A stretch of DNA of 64,000 nucleotides. Origin: Rhizophagus sp. LPA8_4_AMF (taxonomy: Eukaryota > Glomeromycota > Glomeromycetes > Glomerales > Glomeraceae). The stretch is from contig JADRCO010000040.1 of the NCBI GenBank assembly GCA_021464525.1, forward strand, positions 1-64,000, in the 5' to 3' direction. The first letter of the stretch is position 1. The number at the start of each line of letters is the position of its first letter. A program made the translations under genes and the position numbers. The notes under the pieces are model-generated. The model was not told where the DNA came from. It saw only the letters and a program-made list of their open reading frames with translations, and ran no database searches. This document shows, one piece after another, positions 24,901-36,313 of the stretch.

Positions 24901-26059
24901 ATTATATAGGATAAGCATGGTTCTGTTTTTGATGTCAGAATAGTTGCTTTGACAGAACTTATAAAACCGACCGAAATAATTCAAATCCGTGCATTGGAAT
25001 GGTTGACGTTTAACAAGGAGCAACATCGCGAAGCCCTTAAATTAGGAAATACTTTATGCAGGCGATTTCTTGGTAATTATTCAGTTTTTTTTTTTTTACT
25101 TTTAAATTTAATGGGTTTAATTATATTTTAGCTTCGGGAAAGATGAATGTAGCGGGTAAGATTATAATGGAGATGAAAAATTCAAAATCGCCTTTATCAA
25201 TTATACGCTATGAGAAATCGGAAGATGATGACATGGTGGATACTGTATATGTTGAGCATCAAAATTATTACCGTATGATAGAATATTATAACAGATATGA
25301 GATTTGGTGGAAAACATGGAAGTCGAAACCTAAGAAGTAATTAATGATTCTACTTGATTTTTTTTTATTTCAATTTTACTTACTTTTATTTCTATTAGGA
25401 TTAACTCGAAAGATATGGATGATTGGAATAAAAGTATTAAAGTATGAACTAAAAAAAAAAAATATTTATAACATATCTGATTGTGAACATTAATTTTTTT
25501 ATGATTTTTTTATTGACTGAAATTAGGAAGTCACGAATTCTTTGGATACTCTTTTTAAAAATTTTTTAGATTCATATGTTTTTGATTTCATAAAAGAGTC
25601 GAATAACATGATGACTGATGAAGGTAACAATAATTAATTTAAGTCTAAATATCCAAAATAATTAACTAATTTATTTTTATAAGATGAGATTCGGATACAT
25701 GAATTGGAACGAGTAATGGATATTTATATTCCTAATGCAGTACTCCGACATCATACTGCATTGTACGAAACACGTGAAATTATTCCAGAGTATGTATTCT
25801 AAAAATAATGAGATGTTTAAGATATATATTAAATAAAAATTTTAATAATTCAATTTTTTTATATAATAGAAATTTGGAAAAAAGTTTTAATTTAGCCAAT
25901 ATAGTAGTAGAAGAAAATTCCGATCTCTCTATGCATTTTGTGCGATCGAAGAAGTTGCAAGCGCTTCTAATGGCGTTACGCAATTCTTATCTCGAAATAC
26001 TAAGGAAAACTCCTAAAGATATCTCAAACGTTTTATACGATGAACAAAAATTCAATTGA
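21982..26059 (+). CDS. NUP107: Nucleoporin Nup107/Nup84
   Basis: About 21 short exons encode roughly 850 residues. Nup107 is an alpha-solenoid of the outer-ring Y complex of the nuclear pore and binds Nup133 through its C terminus. The start MDQGNSMDVDPISTSRVSRF opens a low-complexity N terminus. The family core follows: QIWEAERNTWNLLKLL, the DPDGVHRTQRALDSLDQEHEK block, FEYLRRGQVDDAMDI, HWRATCYHCANQ-like IWRATCYHCANQE, and NIIPVCRTWEDHVWAYYHSLIE, all typical of the Nup84/Nup107 family. The C-terminal half is helical with NVLYDEQKFN at the end. One intron (about 23270-23528) is clearly longer than the rest. A CCAAT-rich promoter lies upstream. Confidence 0.93.
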
Positions 26060-26274
26060 TTGATAGTTTAATAATAAATCGACACTAATATCTTATATAG
26101 AGTAACTAATATTATTCATCTTATTTCCTTCATTAAGGAACTTTGTAGCAATAAATCAAGTTATCGAAAATAGTTAATTATTATTTTATTTTGAATTAAT
26201 CAATGTTAAACAAAATGTTTCCGTTAATTTATTTTCTTTTAAAAAAAAAAAAATCGTGGACGTCTAATAATAAA
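26060..26274. other. Convergent spacer NUP107 / MIX17
   Basis: Two genes end here 215 bp apart. The stretch is A+T-rich with one poly-A run near 26240. Nothing else is seen. Confidence 0.7.
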
Positions 26275-27018
26275 TTAAAATTGAGAAGCCATTTGTTGAC
26301 AAGCTTTGAGATTCTCTAAATAATATTGACAAAGACTGATATTATGATTATTTAATTCCAAACACTTGGTCAAAGCCTTGGCATCCTTTTCACATGAAGC
26401 TCCACCATAACTATCATTTTGGTAAGCTTGATATTGAGGTTGCTATTGAGTAATAGTTTTGAGTTAAATAATAAATATACTAAGAATCAATGTAAATTGA
26501 TAAAAGATATACTCATATTATATTTACCACATCTTGAGTTTGAGGAGTGTATTGACTTTGAGGATCTTGTGAAGCTGGTGTTTCAGATGAACTACCGCCC
26601 GAAAACAAGCCAGTAATACCATGGCCCTGTTGATTTTTATTGTGCAAATTATTAACAATAACTAGAAGGTAAATAATTAAATCATAAATTTACTTACAAT
26701 GCTATGTCCAACGGCTACACCAGCAGCAGTTGAAGCCATCTAATTACAAAATTAATTATAAAAATTTTATCATTCAATTAATAAAATTTAATAAAAAAAA
26801 TAAAATTTTTCAAAATCAATAAAGAATGCGCTAACCTGTCCAAACAAACCAGGCGACCTTTGATCGGCTAAAGTAGTTGGTTGTCTAGATGGAACAGCAG
26901 GAACATTAGCGGTTGTTTGCTGTGCAGGTTTCGTCGGAGGTGGATTAGGACGCGCTGAAGAAGTGGAAGCTGTTCTTTTTTGTTTAGGAGCTCTAGCTGT
27001 GGACTTACGACGAGCCAT
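26275..27018 (-). CDS. MIX17: CHCHD2/CHCHD10-type twin CX9C mitochondrial protein
   Basis: Four exons; the first (27018-26836) encodes a 61-residue Arg-, Ala- and Pro-rich N terminus that starts MARRKSTARAPKQKRT and can serve as a mitochondrial targeting segment. Then comes the conserved hydrophobic glycine-rich stretch (MASTAAGVAVGHSIGHGITGLFSGG), a Gln/Ser/Pro-rich linker, and a CHCH domain with two exact CX9C motifs (CEKDAKALTKC and CQYYLENLKAC) near the C terminus. Such proteins are oxidised by Mia40 in the intermembrane space; CHCHD2/10 and yeast Mix17 affect respiratory-chain and MICOS function. The domain order is diagnostic of the family. Confidence 0.93.
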
Positions 27019-27646
27019 TTTTATCAAAATGAAAAAAAAATTTAGATCAGCCCCTATTTTATGATGAAAATCTATCGGCCAGAACCGAGTGATCCGCAAT
27101 CCGGATCACTGGATTGCGGATAAATTAATAATATTATTTTTTATGTAACAAATGGTTTACGCGTAAAAAATCTAAATTTCACTGAAATAATCACGCGTTT
27201 TTGTCATCATATCAGAATTTTAATGTCTGGTTTCTTGAAGATCAACTGATCACCGGTTCTCGGCCACTATGAAAATCTGCGCGAATTGTTGTATATCATA
27301 TTCAATGATTTTGCTTGAACAGGTTCAAATTTTCAATAATACTGTGTTATACGATCTACCAATTGAAGAATTTTCCGTTAGCATGATAAGGTTAGTAAAA
27401 ATCGACGAAATTTCGGCAATATTAATAATACAGTCCCTTTGGAGTTGGGATCATAATATCATATATAATTTACAAAATAGTGCGCTTAGAATCCATAAAA
27501 AAATATAAGCTTTGAATTGACTTTGTTGTGCACGTGGCTTTAATTGTAATTTTTGGCCAATCAAAATTGAAAGAAACGTCATATCACAAATTTGATTATT
27601 TTGGTTCAGCTTTAAAAAATTCTCCCTTTTTCTTTTTTTTAGAAAA
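27019..27646. promoter_or_regulatory. Divergent promoter MIX17 / TAF8
   Basis: About 630 bp separate the two start codons. Near the MIX17 side is a G+C-rich double hairpin (27089-27121, separate entry). Near the TAF8 side are a CACGTG core (27531-27536) and a CCAAT word (27557-27561), about 110 and 90 bp before the TAF8 ATG. A 79-codon open frame inside (27269-27508) has no recognisable features and is judged spurious. Confidence 0.6.
27089..27121. repeat. Overlapping alternative hairpins upstream of MIX17
   Basis: Two mutually exclusive hairpins share bases. AGTGATCCG (27089-27097) pairs with CGGATCACT (27102-27110) across CAAT. ATCCGCAATCC (27092-27102) pairs with GGATTGCGGAT (27111-27121) across eight bases. 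The block lies 70-105 bp before the MIX17 start codon. It may be an operator-like DNA site, a 5' UTR switch, or the end of a small mobile element. Confidence 0.65.
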
Positions 27647-28642
27647 ATGAATGAACCTCGTAGTTTAGAGACAAATAATATTAATACAAGAATAGTTAAT
27701 GAAATAAATAAGAGAATAGGAGCATTTTTAGCAAAGGAGACAGGGTTTTCTAGTATAACTTCTTCAGCAAATGAAGTATTGGCCAACGTATTGGAGACAT
27801 GTAATCAAGATATATTCAATAAATTTATTTGCTTTAAACCGTTCAGAAACTAATAAGATTAATTCGAATTTAGATTTCGAAAACATAATTAAAACATCAC
27901 AAGCATATGCAGAATTAGCGCGTCGGTCACAGATAAATATTAATGATGTCGAAAAAAGTTTTAAAGAATGGAATATTAAAACAGGAGCCCTTGAAGGGCA
28001 CATAGAAAAATGTCTCAAAGGTAATCGATAAGATCTTAATTATGTATGTTGTTAATGGTTAATTAAACAACTTTTTTGTTTACAGCAAAGGAAAATTATC
28101 ATACATTCGCGTCTGATTTAAAATCTTCAATACAATCAGAAAGTCCATCAAAGACGCCTTCGATGACATTATATAATCCTGAAGATATAAATGAAGATGA
28201 TGAATATCGTCCAAAATATGTTCCTTCCCATATGCCTCCATTTCCTGCTAAACATTCTTACAAGAAAACACCCGTAAGTCATCTTTATCCGCGTCTTATT
28301 CGAGTTAAAAACTTTTTCTAACATAATTACTATTTAATAAAGGTATATCCTAAGCTAAATATCCATAATCCAATAAAATTAAGAGAAATGAAATTAAAAG
28401 AAGTTAAATTGGTGGAAAAAAGTTTATTTAAATTAGTTCAACATCAAGAAGAGCAAAAAATACATAATCGATCATCAATTCCAGATTCACCTGATACTTC
28501 TTCCACTGTCGTGTCTGCGGTTTCTTCTCCTCATAGCTATGATTTACTCTCAAAATCAACTTCTAGAAAATCTTCCACGGCCAATATTCAACTATCTAAA
28601 AAGAGACCTTTAGAAAATGATTGGTCTGAAGATGAGGAATGA
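27647..28642 (+). CDS. TAF8: TFIID subunit TAF8
   Basis: Four exons (27647-27800, 27874-28020, 28086-28273, 28343-28642) give 262 residues. TAF8 pairs with TAF10 through a histone fold and helps nucleate TFIID. The N-terminal histone fold is visible as NEINKRIGAFLAKETGFSSI through ANEVLANVLETY to SQAYAELARRSQININDVE, the standard bromodomain-associated pattern. The middle has the TAF8 C-terminal signature VPSHMPPFPAKHSYKKTPVY, followed by a KLREMKLKEVKLVEKSLFKL-like helix. The C terminus is Ser-rich and disordered, ending WSEDEE. The first intron interrupts the histone fold; its phase restores LETYFENIIK. Confidence 0.88.
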
Positions 28643-29035
28643 TCTCCGAAGTAAAGGTTTTTGATTGTAATACTTTAATTTAATTAATAAATCTAAAACT
28701 TAATTAACCCTTCAAATATATGTATCTTATTAATACTTAGTGATTTGGCGAAGTGTAAAAATTAATATCATCATTTGAAGCTTATTTAATATAATCTAAA
28801 AAAAAAGAACAATTTTATTATAATTAATTCCTAATTCCCACTTACAATTTTCCAATACGAGCAATAATAAATAAATCTTATTTTTTCTTTTTTCAAGTAC
28901 GAAAATTAAAGGTAAAGAGATACTTTAGATACTTTACGTCATTTTTTTAATATCAAAAATAGAAGAGAAAGTCCTGAGATATTTTTGATTCAACCAACTC
29001 AAAAAGTGATCAAGTCTTATGCAGTAAAAATGCCG
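28643..29035. other. Convergent spacer after TAF8
   Basis: A+T-rich 3' flanks of two converging genes. Nothing specific is seen. Confidence 0.6.
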
Positions 29036-29451
29036 CTACGAAAAATGTATTTCTTCCGTGCAATCTCCATTATAATTTTCACCATTTCTCTTGTTATCTT
29101 CAATCTGTAAATAAAATTTTTAAAAGAAAAATAGTAATAAATTAATGTTGATTTTGATTTTGATTTAATACATACCAAAAATTTATTAAATTTCGTATTC
29201 ATTTTAGTTCTTCCACTGAACCATACTTTCCTTTTCTCATCATTTTTATTTATGTAATTTATCTCTTTGTTTATTGATCTATTATAATTTTCATAAGTTA
29301 AACCAACATGATTTATTTGACTAAAAGATACCGTTTTATTACTTTCATGTTCTTTTCGATCAAGATTTTTAGCTTGTTTCTTTAGATATCCTTTACGATA
29401 TCTATGTTTTCGAATTGATTTATTTGGCAATGAACCAGAATTGTTATTCAT
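29036..29451 (-). CDS. Small basic protein of unknown function
   Basis: Two exons (29451-29176 and 29104-29036) with canonical GTATGT and ACAG sites give 114 residues; reading through the intron gives a less plausible longer frame. It starts MNNNSGSLPNKSIRKHRYRK and has a basic, Lys/Arg-rich N terminus, a middle SFSQINHVGLTYENYNRSI segment and the word KRKVWFSGRTKMN, ending in an acidic tail (EDNKRNGENYNGDC...). No signal peptide or membrane helix is visible. I do not recognise the family. The basic N terminus suggests a nucleic-acid-binding or nucleolar role, but that is a guess. It is tandem with the EBP-like gene. Confidence 0.55.
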
Positions 29452-30258
29452 TATTTTTCAATTTAAAATAAAAAAATCACTTGTATTTAAAATTTAACCG
29501 ATTTTGTATAACATTGAAATTGAACATATATATGATTTATTGATTCGAATCACAATGTCTCAAATAATCGACTATAATATCATCTTGCAGAATTTTTTAA
29601 AATGAACATCTCGAAGAATGAAAATAAAAAATTAGTCATTTTTTTTTTCAAATATTTGTGTTTATGTCACATGACGTATCTGAATCTGTATCTCGAATTT
29701 TTCAAGATTCACTCGATTTATAATTAAATATTCGAATATCTAGTTTCAAAAGGGACCTCTAATTAATAAATGCTTTTGGAACTCTACTCGATAGTCTGAA
29801 GGCTAGTCATACCAAGAAAGGAAATCTCGATAAACCACATCTTCGATATCTGGAGTTAGGGATTACTATAGTACGATAATAAATTTATTTTTGATATATT
29901 GGATTTCTTGATATATCGATTTTTTTTTGAAAATATTACTATGAACGGATGATCCGATTTTTCATGATTGCCTGTGCATGTGGTATCATCACCGCATAGC
30001 TGCTTACTGGTAAAATAACGATTACATTCACTTCTTTTACTCTAGAGGGTTATTATTATAATTAACTTTTGAAATTACTTCATTTGTTTTCCATAAAAAA
30101 TAAATAAAATAAATAAATAACGATATTTATTAATGACTATTAAATTTTTTGAAAATACTGAATATATTAATAATTAAATAATAAATATAAATAAATAAAT
30201 AAATAAATAAATATTTTAAAAATAAAAATTATAAAAACCCTATTGAGGAGGACCTTTT
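29452..30258. other. Spacer between small unknown gene and EBP
   Basis: No gene is seen. It contains the 11-bp palindrome CGGATGATCCG (29946-29956), which recurs at 60855-60865, and a repeated TTGATATAT word around 29895-29922. An AAAT/AAATA simple repeat lies at 30180-30215. Confidence 0.55.
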
Positions 30259-31185
30259 TTATTCGGTTTTCTTATTTTTCCTTTTTTGATTCTCCCTAAC
30301 GGCGTTGGTCAAATTTGACCAACTTTGCAGTAACAAAGCACCGGGTATAAAAGCCCATATGGAATTAATTCCCAAAAAATAACCCCAAAAATATAAAGGT
30401 TCAGGACGTGAATGAGGAAATCCTTCAAATAATGGTGTCCAAAAATATAATACTAATCCATATATTTGGCCTAAGCTTGTTACCAATTGTATAACATGTC
30501 GTGATGGCCAATCCTGATGTATTCCTATGGCTGTTAAATAAGATCCTGTTCCCCAAAAAATCTAATATATCGCATAGTAAAAAAAAGAAAGAATAATTGT
30601 GAGAACAAACTAAATACAAAAAAAAAATAATAACATATTGAAATTTGCTATTACCGTAGTGATTCGTTCCATGACCACCACGAATGGGTCAGATGATAAG
30701 TATCTTGAATCGCTTAAAGCATATTCTTTCCACCATTGACCAATCAAGGAATTATCAGACTGAATCGTTTCATGAAAGTATGCAAAATATCCTTCTACAA
30801 ATACATGAATACTTCCAGTTATAATAAACCACACAAATGCGATTCTATTTGCTTTACTAATATTTTGTTTTTGATAAATGATTAATGTGGATATTAAAGT
30901 AACAATTATCGCTATTCCTGCAAAAATGGCTAGTGAATATTCCATTGAATGTGTTTTTTCGGTAAAGGTTGGTAACTTCAAAAAGACAAGACATGAAACA
31001 CAGCAAATTAGTATCGAATTGATGATATTACGAGATGGTTTTCTTAGTTTTTCATTTAATACCTTAAGATTTCTTGGATAATATGGATGATTCGGGAATT
31101 CAGGTTCTATCTTTTCGACTACTTGTTCAGCTGGTTGTTCCATATTAACGTTTGCGAAATATGGGGAAAAAAATTTTTGCCACAT
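30259..31185 (-). CDS. EBP: EBP-type sterol delta8-delta7 isomerase
   Basis: Two exons (31185-30655 and 30561-30259) give 277 residues. Emopamil-binding proteins move the sterol ring double bond from C8 to C7 in the endoplasmic reticulum. After a non-conserved N terminus there are membrane helices and all the catalytic landmarks of human EBP: the His and Glu of GSIHVFVEGYF, WKEYALSDSRYLSSDPFVVV, the Glu of MERITT, GQIYGLVLYFWTP, and the Asn and Trp of LGINSIWAFIPG. Dikarya use the unrelated Erg2 for this step, so an EBP-type enzyme here is informative about the lineage. A CACGTG core lies 81 bp before the ATG. Confidence 0.93.
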
Positions 31186-31265
31186 TGTTTAAAAAAAAGT
31201 TTTAAAAAAAATTCTCCCTATGTCGTAACGTACTCTTTATATAGTGGGATATGTAGTCAATGTCC

Positions 31266-31271
31266 CACGTG
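31266..31271. promoter_or_regulatory. CACGTG E-box between EBP and the amino acid transporter
   Basis: The hexamer CACGTG lies 81 bp upstream of the EBP start codon and 225 bp upstream of the divergent transporter start. It is one of many such hexamers near starts in this window (see findings). Function is inferred from position only. Confidence 0.5.
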
Positions 31272-31495
31272 AATCCTTTTTGTATTTTTTGTATTCAATC
31301 CAATTGTATTTTAATATACAATCTAAAGTTATCTAATTACGACACCGAAGTCGATAATTATGGTTAGCCGATAATCTATATAACAAATAATAGAATATTA
31401 TATTATTCTATTAATCCTATTTAACTAGAATAAAATAATAGAATAACTAGTAAAATAATAAAATCAAATCGTCGACTTTTTTTTGTAATATAATA

Positions 31496-33638
31496 ATGGC
31501 TCATAATTCTTTTCAAGATAACTTACCTTTTGTATTAGATAATGAAGAAAATGAAGAGTTCGAAGAGTCTATATCTCTTCAAGTAACTTCTCACAAACAG
31601 AATCATAAAAAGTATTTACCTGAAGAAGAGAATGAACCTTCAAATACTGGTGATTTGGCTCCATTATTATCTAATTCTTCACGAGACTCTATAGCACCAG
31701 ATTCAAATAGTATAATAGTTTTAGAAAATGGAGATACCTTAAGAATGCCAAAGGATGGCGGTTCATTTTTTGAAAGTTTTTTAAATATGGCAAATAGTAT
31801 CATAGGAGCTGGTAAGATTAATAAATTAATTAATTAAAAATTTCTTTATTTACTAACTAGGAGTTGGTAAGATCAATAAATAAATATTAATTAAAATTAT
31901 TATTTATTTACTAACTACTCTTATTTATAGGCATTATCGGTTAGTATCATTTCACGGACTTCATTTTTATGAATTCTGTAAATTATAGCCATTGAATCTG
32001 TTTTTGATTATAGGACTGCCGTTCGCATTTCGCGAGTCTGGTGTATTTGCTGGTGTTTTTCTTTTAATAGGACTCACGGGTTTGGTAGATTGGACGATAC
32101 GACTTTTAATCCATAATGCTAAATTATCAGGACGAAACTCATATCAAGAGGTTATGCAATTTTGTTTTGGAAAGAGTGGACTGATAATAATATCCGGATT
32201 TCAATTTGTATTTGCATTTGGAGGTGAGAAAAAATTTTTATGTCCTTTAAATAACGTTTTCATTAACAAATTTGTTAAATCATAATTAATGATTTTTTAG
32301 GAATGTGTGCATTCTGTGTTGTTATAGGTAAATAAATAATCGTTAATTATAATTTGCCTAAGCTTTTCCTTTGTACATATTAAGATGAGAAAAAGAAAAA
32401 CAATATTCATAAATACTTTAGGTGACACAATTCCTCACGTCATTGCATCGCTATTTCCCGGCATAATAAAGATCCCGGTTCTTAATCTTTTTACGGATCG
32501 TTATTTTGTTATCATGTTTTGTACTATTTTCATATCATATCCATTGTCTTTGTATCGAGATATTTCAAAGTTGTCTAAAGCAAGTGGATTGGCTTTAATA
32601 TCGATGACTGTTATAGTGACATCTGTTGTAATAGAAGCTCCTCAAGTTGATCAAAAATTAAGAGGTAGCAGTGAGGAAACTTGGACTTTTGTTCGACCAC
32701 AAATATTTCAGGTAGGATTTACGCAATTAATCAATTTTTAGAAAATAATTATTTGCTAATCATTTTTTTTGTAACTTACTAGTCAATTGGTATAATTAGT
32801 TTTGGTAAATACATTTTCTTAACCAGAAATTTTACTGCGATGGATAGATATACTTAAATATTGTTATAATTTGTAGCTTTTGTTTGTCATCACAACAGTT
32901 TGTTGATTTTCGATTCATTGCGTAAACCCACGTTGAATCGATTTGCGGCAGTAACACACTTATCTACTGGAGTATCAATGCTAGCATGTTTACTGGTAGC
33001 TTTGGTCGGATATTTGGTGTTTACTGATAAAACAGAAGGTTATTTCTAATACAATAAATAAATTGATGCTATTGAAATTATTACGCTTTATATTGACACA
33101 ATTCATCCTTACTTTCAGGAAATATCTTAAACAATTTTCCAAAAGATAACGTTATTATAAACATAGCAAGATTTTGTTTTGGATTCAATATGTTTACGAC
33201 TTTACCATTGGAAGCATTTGTTTGCAGAGAGGTATTTATGCTTTAATCGCAATAAATATTTATCTAGGCATGTTAAAGTTAATGTTTATCAATATTTTTA
33301 ATATTTTTTAGTCAATTGAGATATATTATTTCTCAAATGCACCATTTTCAATGAAACGACACGTGATATCGACTACTGTACTCGTTTTGTGTGCAATGAT
33401 AGTGTCATTGTTAACAAGTGATTTAGGCATTGTATTAGAATTGACAGGCGGATGTTCAGCAACAGCATTAGCTTATATTTTACCTCCGGTATGTTTCCTT
33501 AAATTGTCGTCAGGGCAATGGTGGAGCAGGAAAAAACTACCAGCCGTACTATGTGTTGGGTTTGGAACAGCTGTAATGATTTTAAGTACTGCTTTAAGTA
33601 TAATAAAAATTTTTAAAGCACAAACGAATAATAAATAG
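31496..33638 (+). CDS. Amino acid transporter, AVT/SLC38 (AAAP) family
   Basis: Nine exons (31496-31811, 31931-31939, 32014-32223, 32301-32327, 32422-32711, 32783-32804, 32877-33038, 33119-33231, 33312-33638) give 491 residues with consistent phases. A long polar, acidic N terminus (about 90 residues) precedes the signature SFLNMANSIIGAGIIGLPFAFRESG of the first helix, and about 11 hydrophobic helices follow. SLC38/AVT proteins move neutral amino acids across vacuolar or plasma membranes using H+ or Na+. Exon 2 is only 9 nt, encodes part of the invariant GAGIIGLP motif, and is needed for the frame. Two further exons are 27 and 22 nt. Substrate and membrane cannot be told from sequence. Confidence 0.9.
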
Positions 33639-34730
33639 AATTATGGATTTTTAATATAATTATTTATGTCAAAAAAAAGTAATATTGAGATAGAAAATTT
33701 AAATCATAGAATATTTTATATAATTAACTTATAATTATAATTAGATTATTTATATACTTAGATATTGTAAGTGGCAACAAATTTCTTTTATTTTCTCTTC
33801 TTTGTTAATAGCGCATATATGTTTGTATGTCTTTTTTTCATTTGTATCAGTTGTTCGCAACGATTTTATTATGAAAAATATGTGCGATTAACATATAATC
33901 TTCGGATATTATCACATTTCAACATAAAATGATACTCATATAATCAAATCAATATTTTTAAACCTGATTTATTACGAATTTGGTCTTATTTTTGATTATG
34001 TTAGTTAGCGAATTTTGGCAAGTGCCATTAATACAGTTCTCGACTTCGATTATTCTCTTTTGGCTATCTATTAACCACGAGTGATTTTTTTTTTGGTAAA
34101 CTCACACCAAGCTCTGTCCGATATCCTGCAGGAATCTCAAGCCTTGTAAAACGCAAATATGTAGAGATAAAGCGAACACTATATATGATCTGATACTAGC
34201 AGCTTCACAATTATTTTTCCATCTCACTGGCGATTTACGTTTTCACGGAAACTCAAGTGCTATCCTGTTAAAAAAATATTGACCTGTCAAACAAAGCCAA
34301 TCATACCTCTACAACTATCACACCTATTTTTATCTAAAATAATGAAATTATTAGGAATTGTTATAACCTAAAAACCAAAACTGGTTGATAACTGAATTGC
34401 TTATTGTTAGTGATAGAGGAATAATTAAAGAAAATCTATCTTTCTATGCCTCGTTATAGTTAACCCTTTAACCTGAAAGTTTCTTATGGCTCTCATAAAC
34501 GAAGGTTCGGACAAGATATCTAATTGTTCTTTTAAAGTCTTCACTTCCAAACATGGTCTTCGTCTGAATATCAGTAAACAATCGGAGAAGTCTGCACGTG
34601 ATTGATGTGTTGTTATGACTCATCGTAATTTTGAATGATTATCTTATAAATAAGGCATAATTCAGGGTAAACTTTAATAATTAAATAAACCCTTGATCTA
34701 TTCTTTTTTTTCAAATTCTAAGCTCAAACC
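33639..34730. other. Spacer transporter / eIF2 beta
   Basis: No gene is seen in about 1.1 kb. It holds a CCAAT word near 34300 and a CACGTG core at 34595-34600, about 130 bp before the eIF2 beta ATG. Confidence 0.6.
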
Positions 34731-36313
34731 ATGTCAGACATTGAAAACGATCCACAAGAGAAACAAAATTTGGAAGAAGAAAAGAGCGAAGAAGTACAGA
34801 GTGAAGAAGTACTTATGATTCTAAATTATATATAGTGCTATTATTCGGTTATTTATATTTACTTTTATATTATATAGTTGCTGTTTGATCCTTCTCTGAA
34901 AAAGAAGAAAAAGAAAAAGAAAGCTGTAATTTTTGAGGATGAAATAGAAAATAACGAGGATGCTGAAGATCAAGCAGAAAATGGGGATATATCAGGTAAA
35001 ATGAATTAATTAATTGGATAAATTAATATCTGATGTAATAAAATATATGGGAGTTACAACTATCATTGATCTAATCATTATTATAGCACCAGCCGAAGTC
35101 AATGAAGAAGAAGTAAAAGCAGAAGATGATGATATTTCAATATTTGCTGACATGAAGAAAAAGAAAAAGAAAAAGAAGGAAGCAGCTGATGTAAATATCC
35201 CTCTAATTTTCTTTGTGTTAATAGGTTTATTGGTAATTGTCCTGATGTTTTATTTTTTTACCTTGCAATAGAAAGAAAAAACAGAAGAAGAAGCCGCAGA
35301 ACCTTCTGAATTTGGTGATCTACCAGCCAAGAGAAAGAAGAAGAAGAAGACAGATATGTTGGAATTTGAAAAACAATTAAAGGAAGGTGACGAAGTCGAA
35401 AATAGACAAGATGATGACATATTTGTTGGAGAAGGTGAGCAAGATGTTAAAGAAACAAAAGTTGAAGAAGCCTGGCTTAATTCAGATCGAGATTATACAT
35501 ATCAAGAAGTATGTATGTTTTGCTAATTAAGAGAGAAAATTATTATAGATATTTTCTATTAAAAAAAAAAATTAAATTGTTATTAGTTTGTCTTAATTCG
35601 TTATTAATTTTGTAATTATAGCTTTTGGGACGAGTCTTTCAAATTCTTCGGCAAAATAATCCCGAGCTTGCTGGTGAAAAGAAAAGATATACTATTGTAC
35701 CACCCTCAGTTCATCGCGAAGGAAATAAAAAGACGATATTCGCAAACGTTGCAGATATTTGTAAAAGGTTAAAAAAATTGGAGAATTTTTAATTTCGATT
35801 TATAATTTCGAATCCAATTTTGATAATATGATATTATATATACTCGTTACAGGATGCACAGACAACCTGAACACGTAATTCAATTCTTATTTACTGAATT
35901 GGGTACAAGTGGTTCAATCGACGGTTCACAACGTTTGGTCATAAAAGGTCGTTTTCAGCAAAAGCAGATCGAAAATGTTTTGCGTCGGTACATAGGTATT
36001 TAGATGGGTTTATAAAGTTGTTATAAATTAAGAGGATGAGCTAAAATGTGTAAAATGATCATCTATTCAGTCGAGTACGTCACTTGCAAGACTTGTAAGT
36101 CTCCTGATACAATTCTTACCAAAGAAAATCGTATTTTCTTCCAACAATGTGAAAGTTGTGGATCAACAAGATCAGTTTCTGCGATTAAATCAGGTAATTT
36201 ACATACATATATTATCATTGTATTTTTGAATGATAGAATTCTTTAACGTGAATTCTTTTTCAACAGGTTTCAAAGCACAAACAGAAAAGAGAAGAAGACA
36301 AGCTGCTCAATAA
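34731..36313 (+). CDS. SUI3: Translation initiation factor eIF2 subunit beta
   Basis: A multi-exon gene that encodes about 310 residues. eIF2 beta is part of the ternary complex that brings initiator tRNA to the 40S subunit. The acidic N terminus contains three polylysine boxes (KKKKKKKK near 34897-34922, near 35155-35176, and KRKKKKK near 35329-35350), which bind eIF5 and eIF2B epsilon. Then come the core [67 protein letters not shown] and a C-terminal zinc ribbon with CKTC and CESC pairs. Length and order match the family. The first intron begins at the GTACTTATG donor, joining EE to LLFDPS. Confidence 0.95.

Noticed and set aside
27269-27508. 79-codon frame between MIX17 and TAF8
   Set aside because: No family features, lies in a divergent promoter, and its codon makeup looks random.
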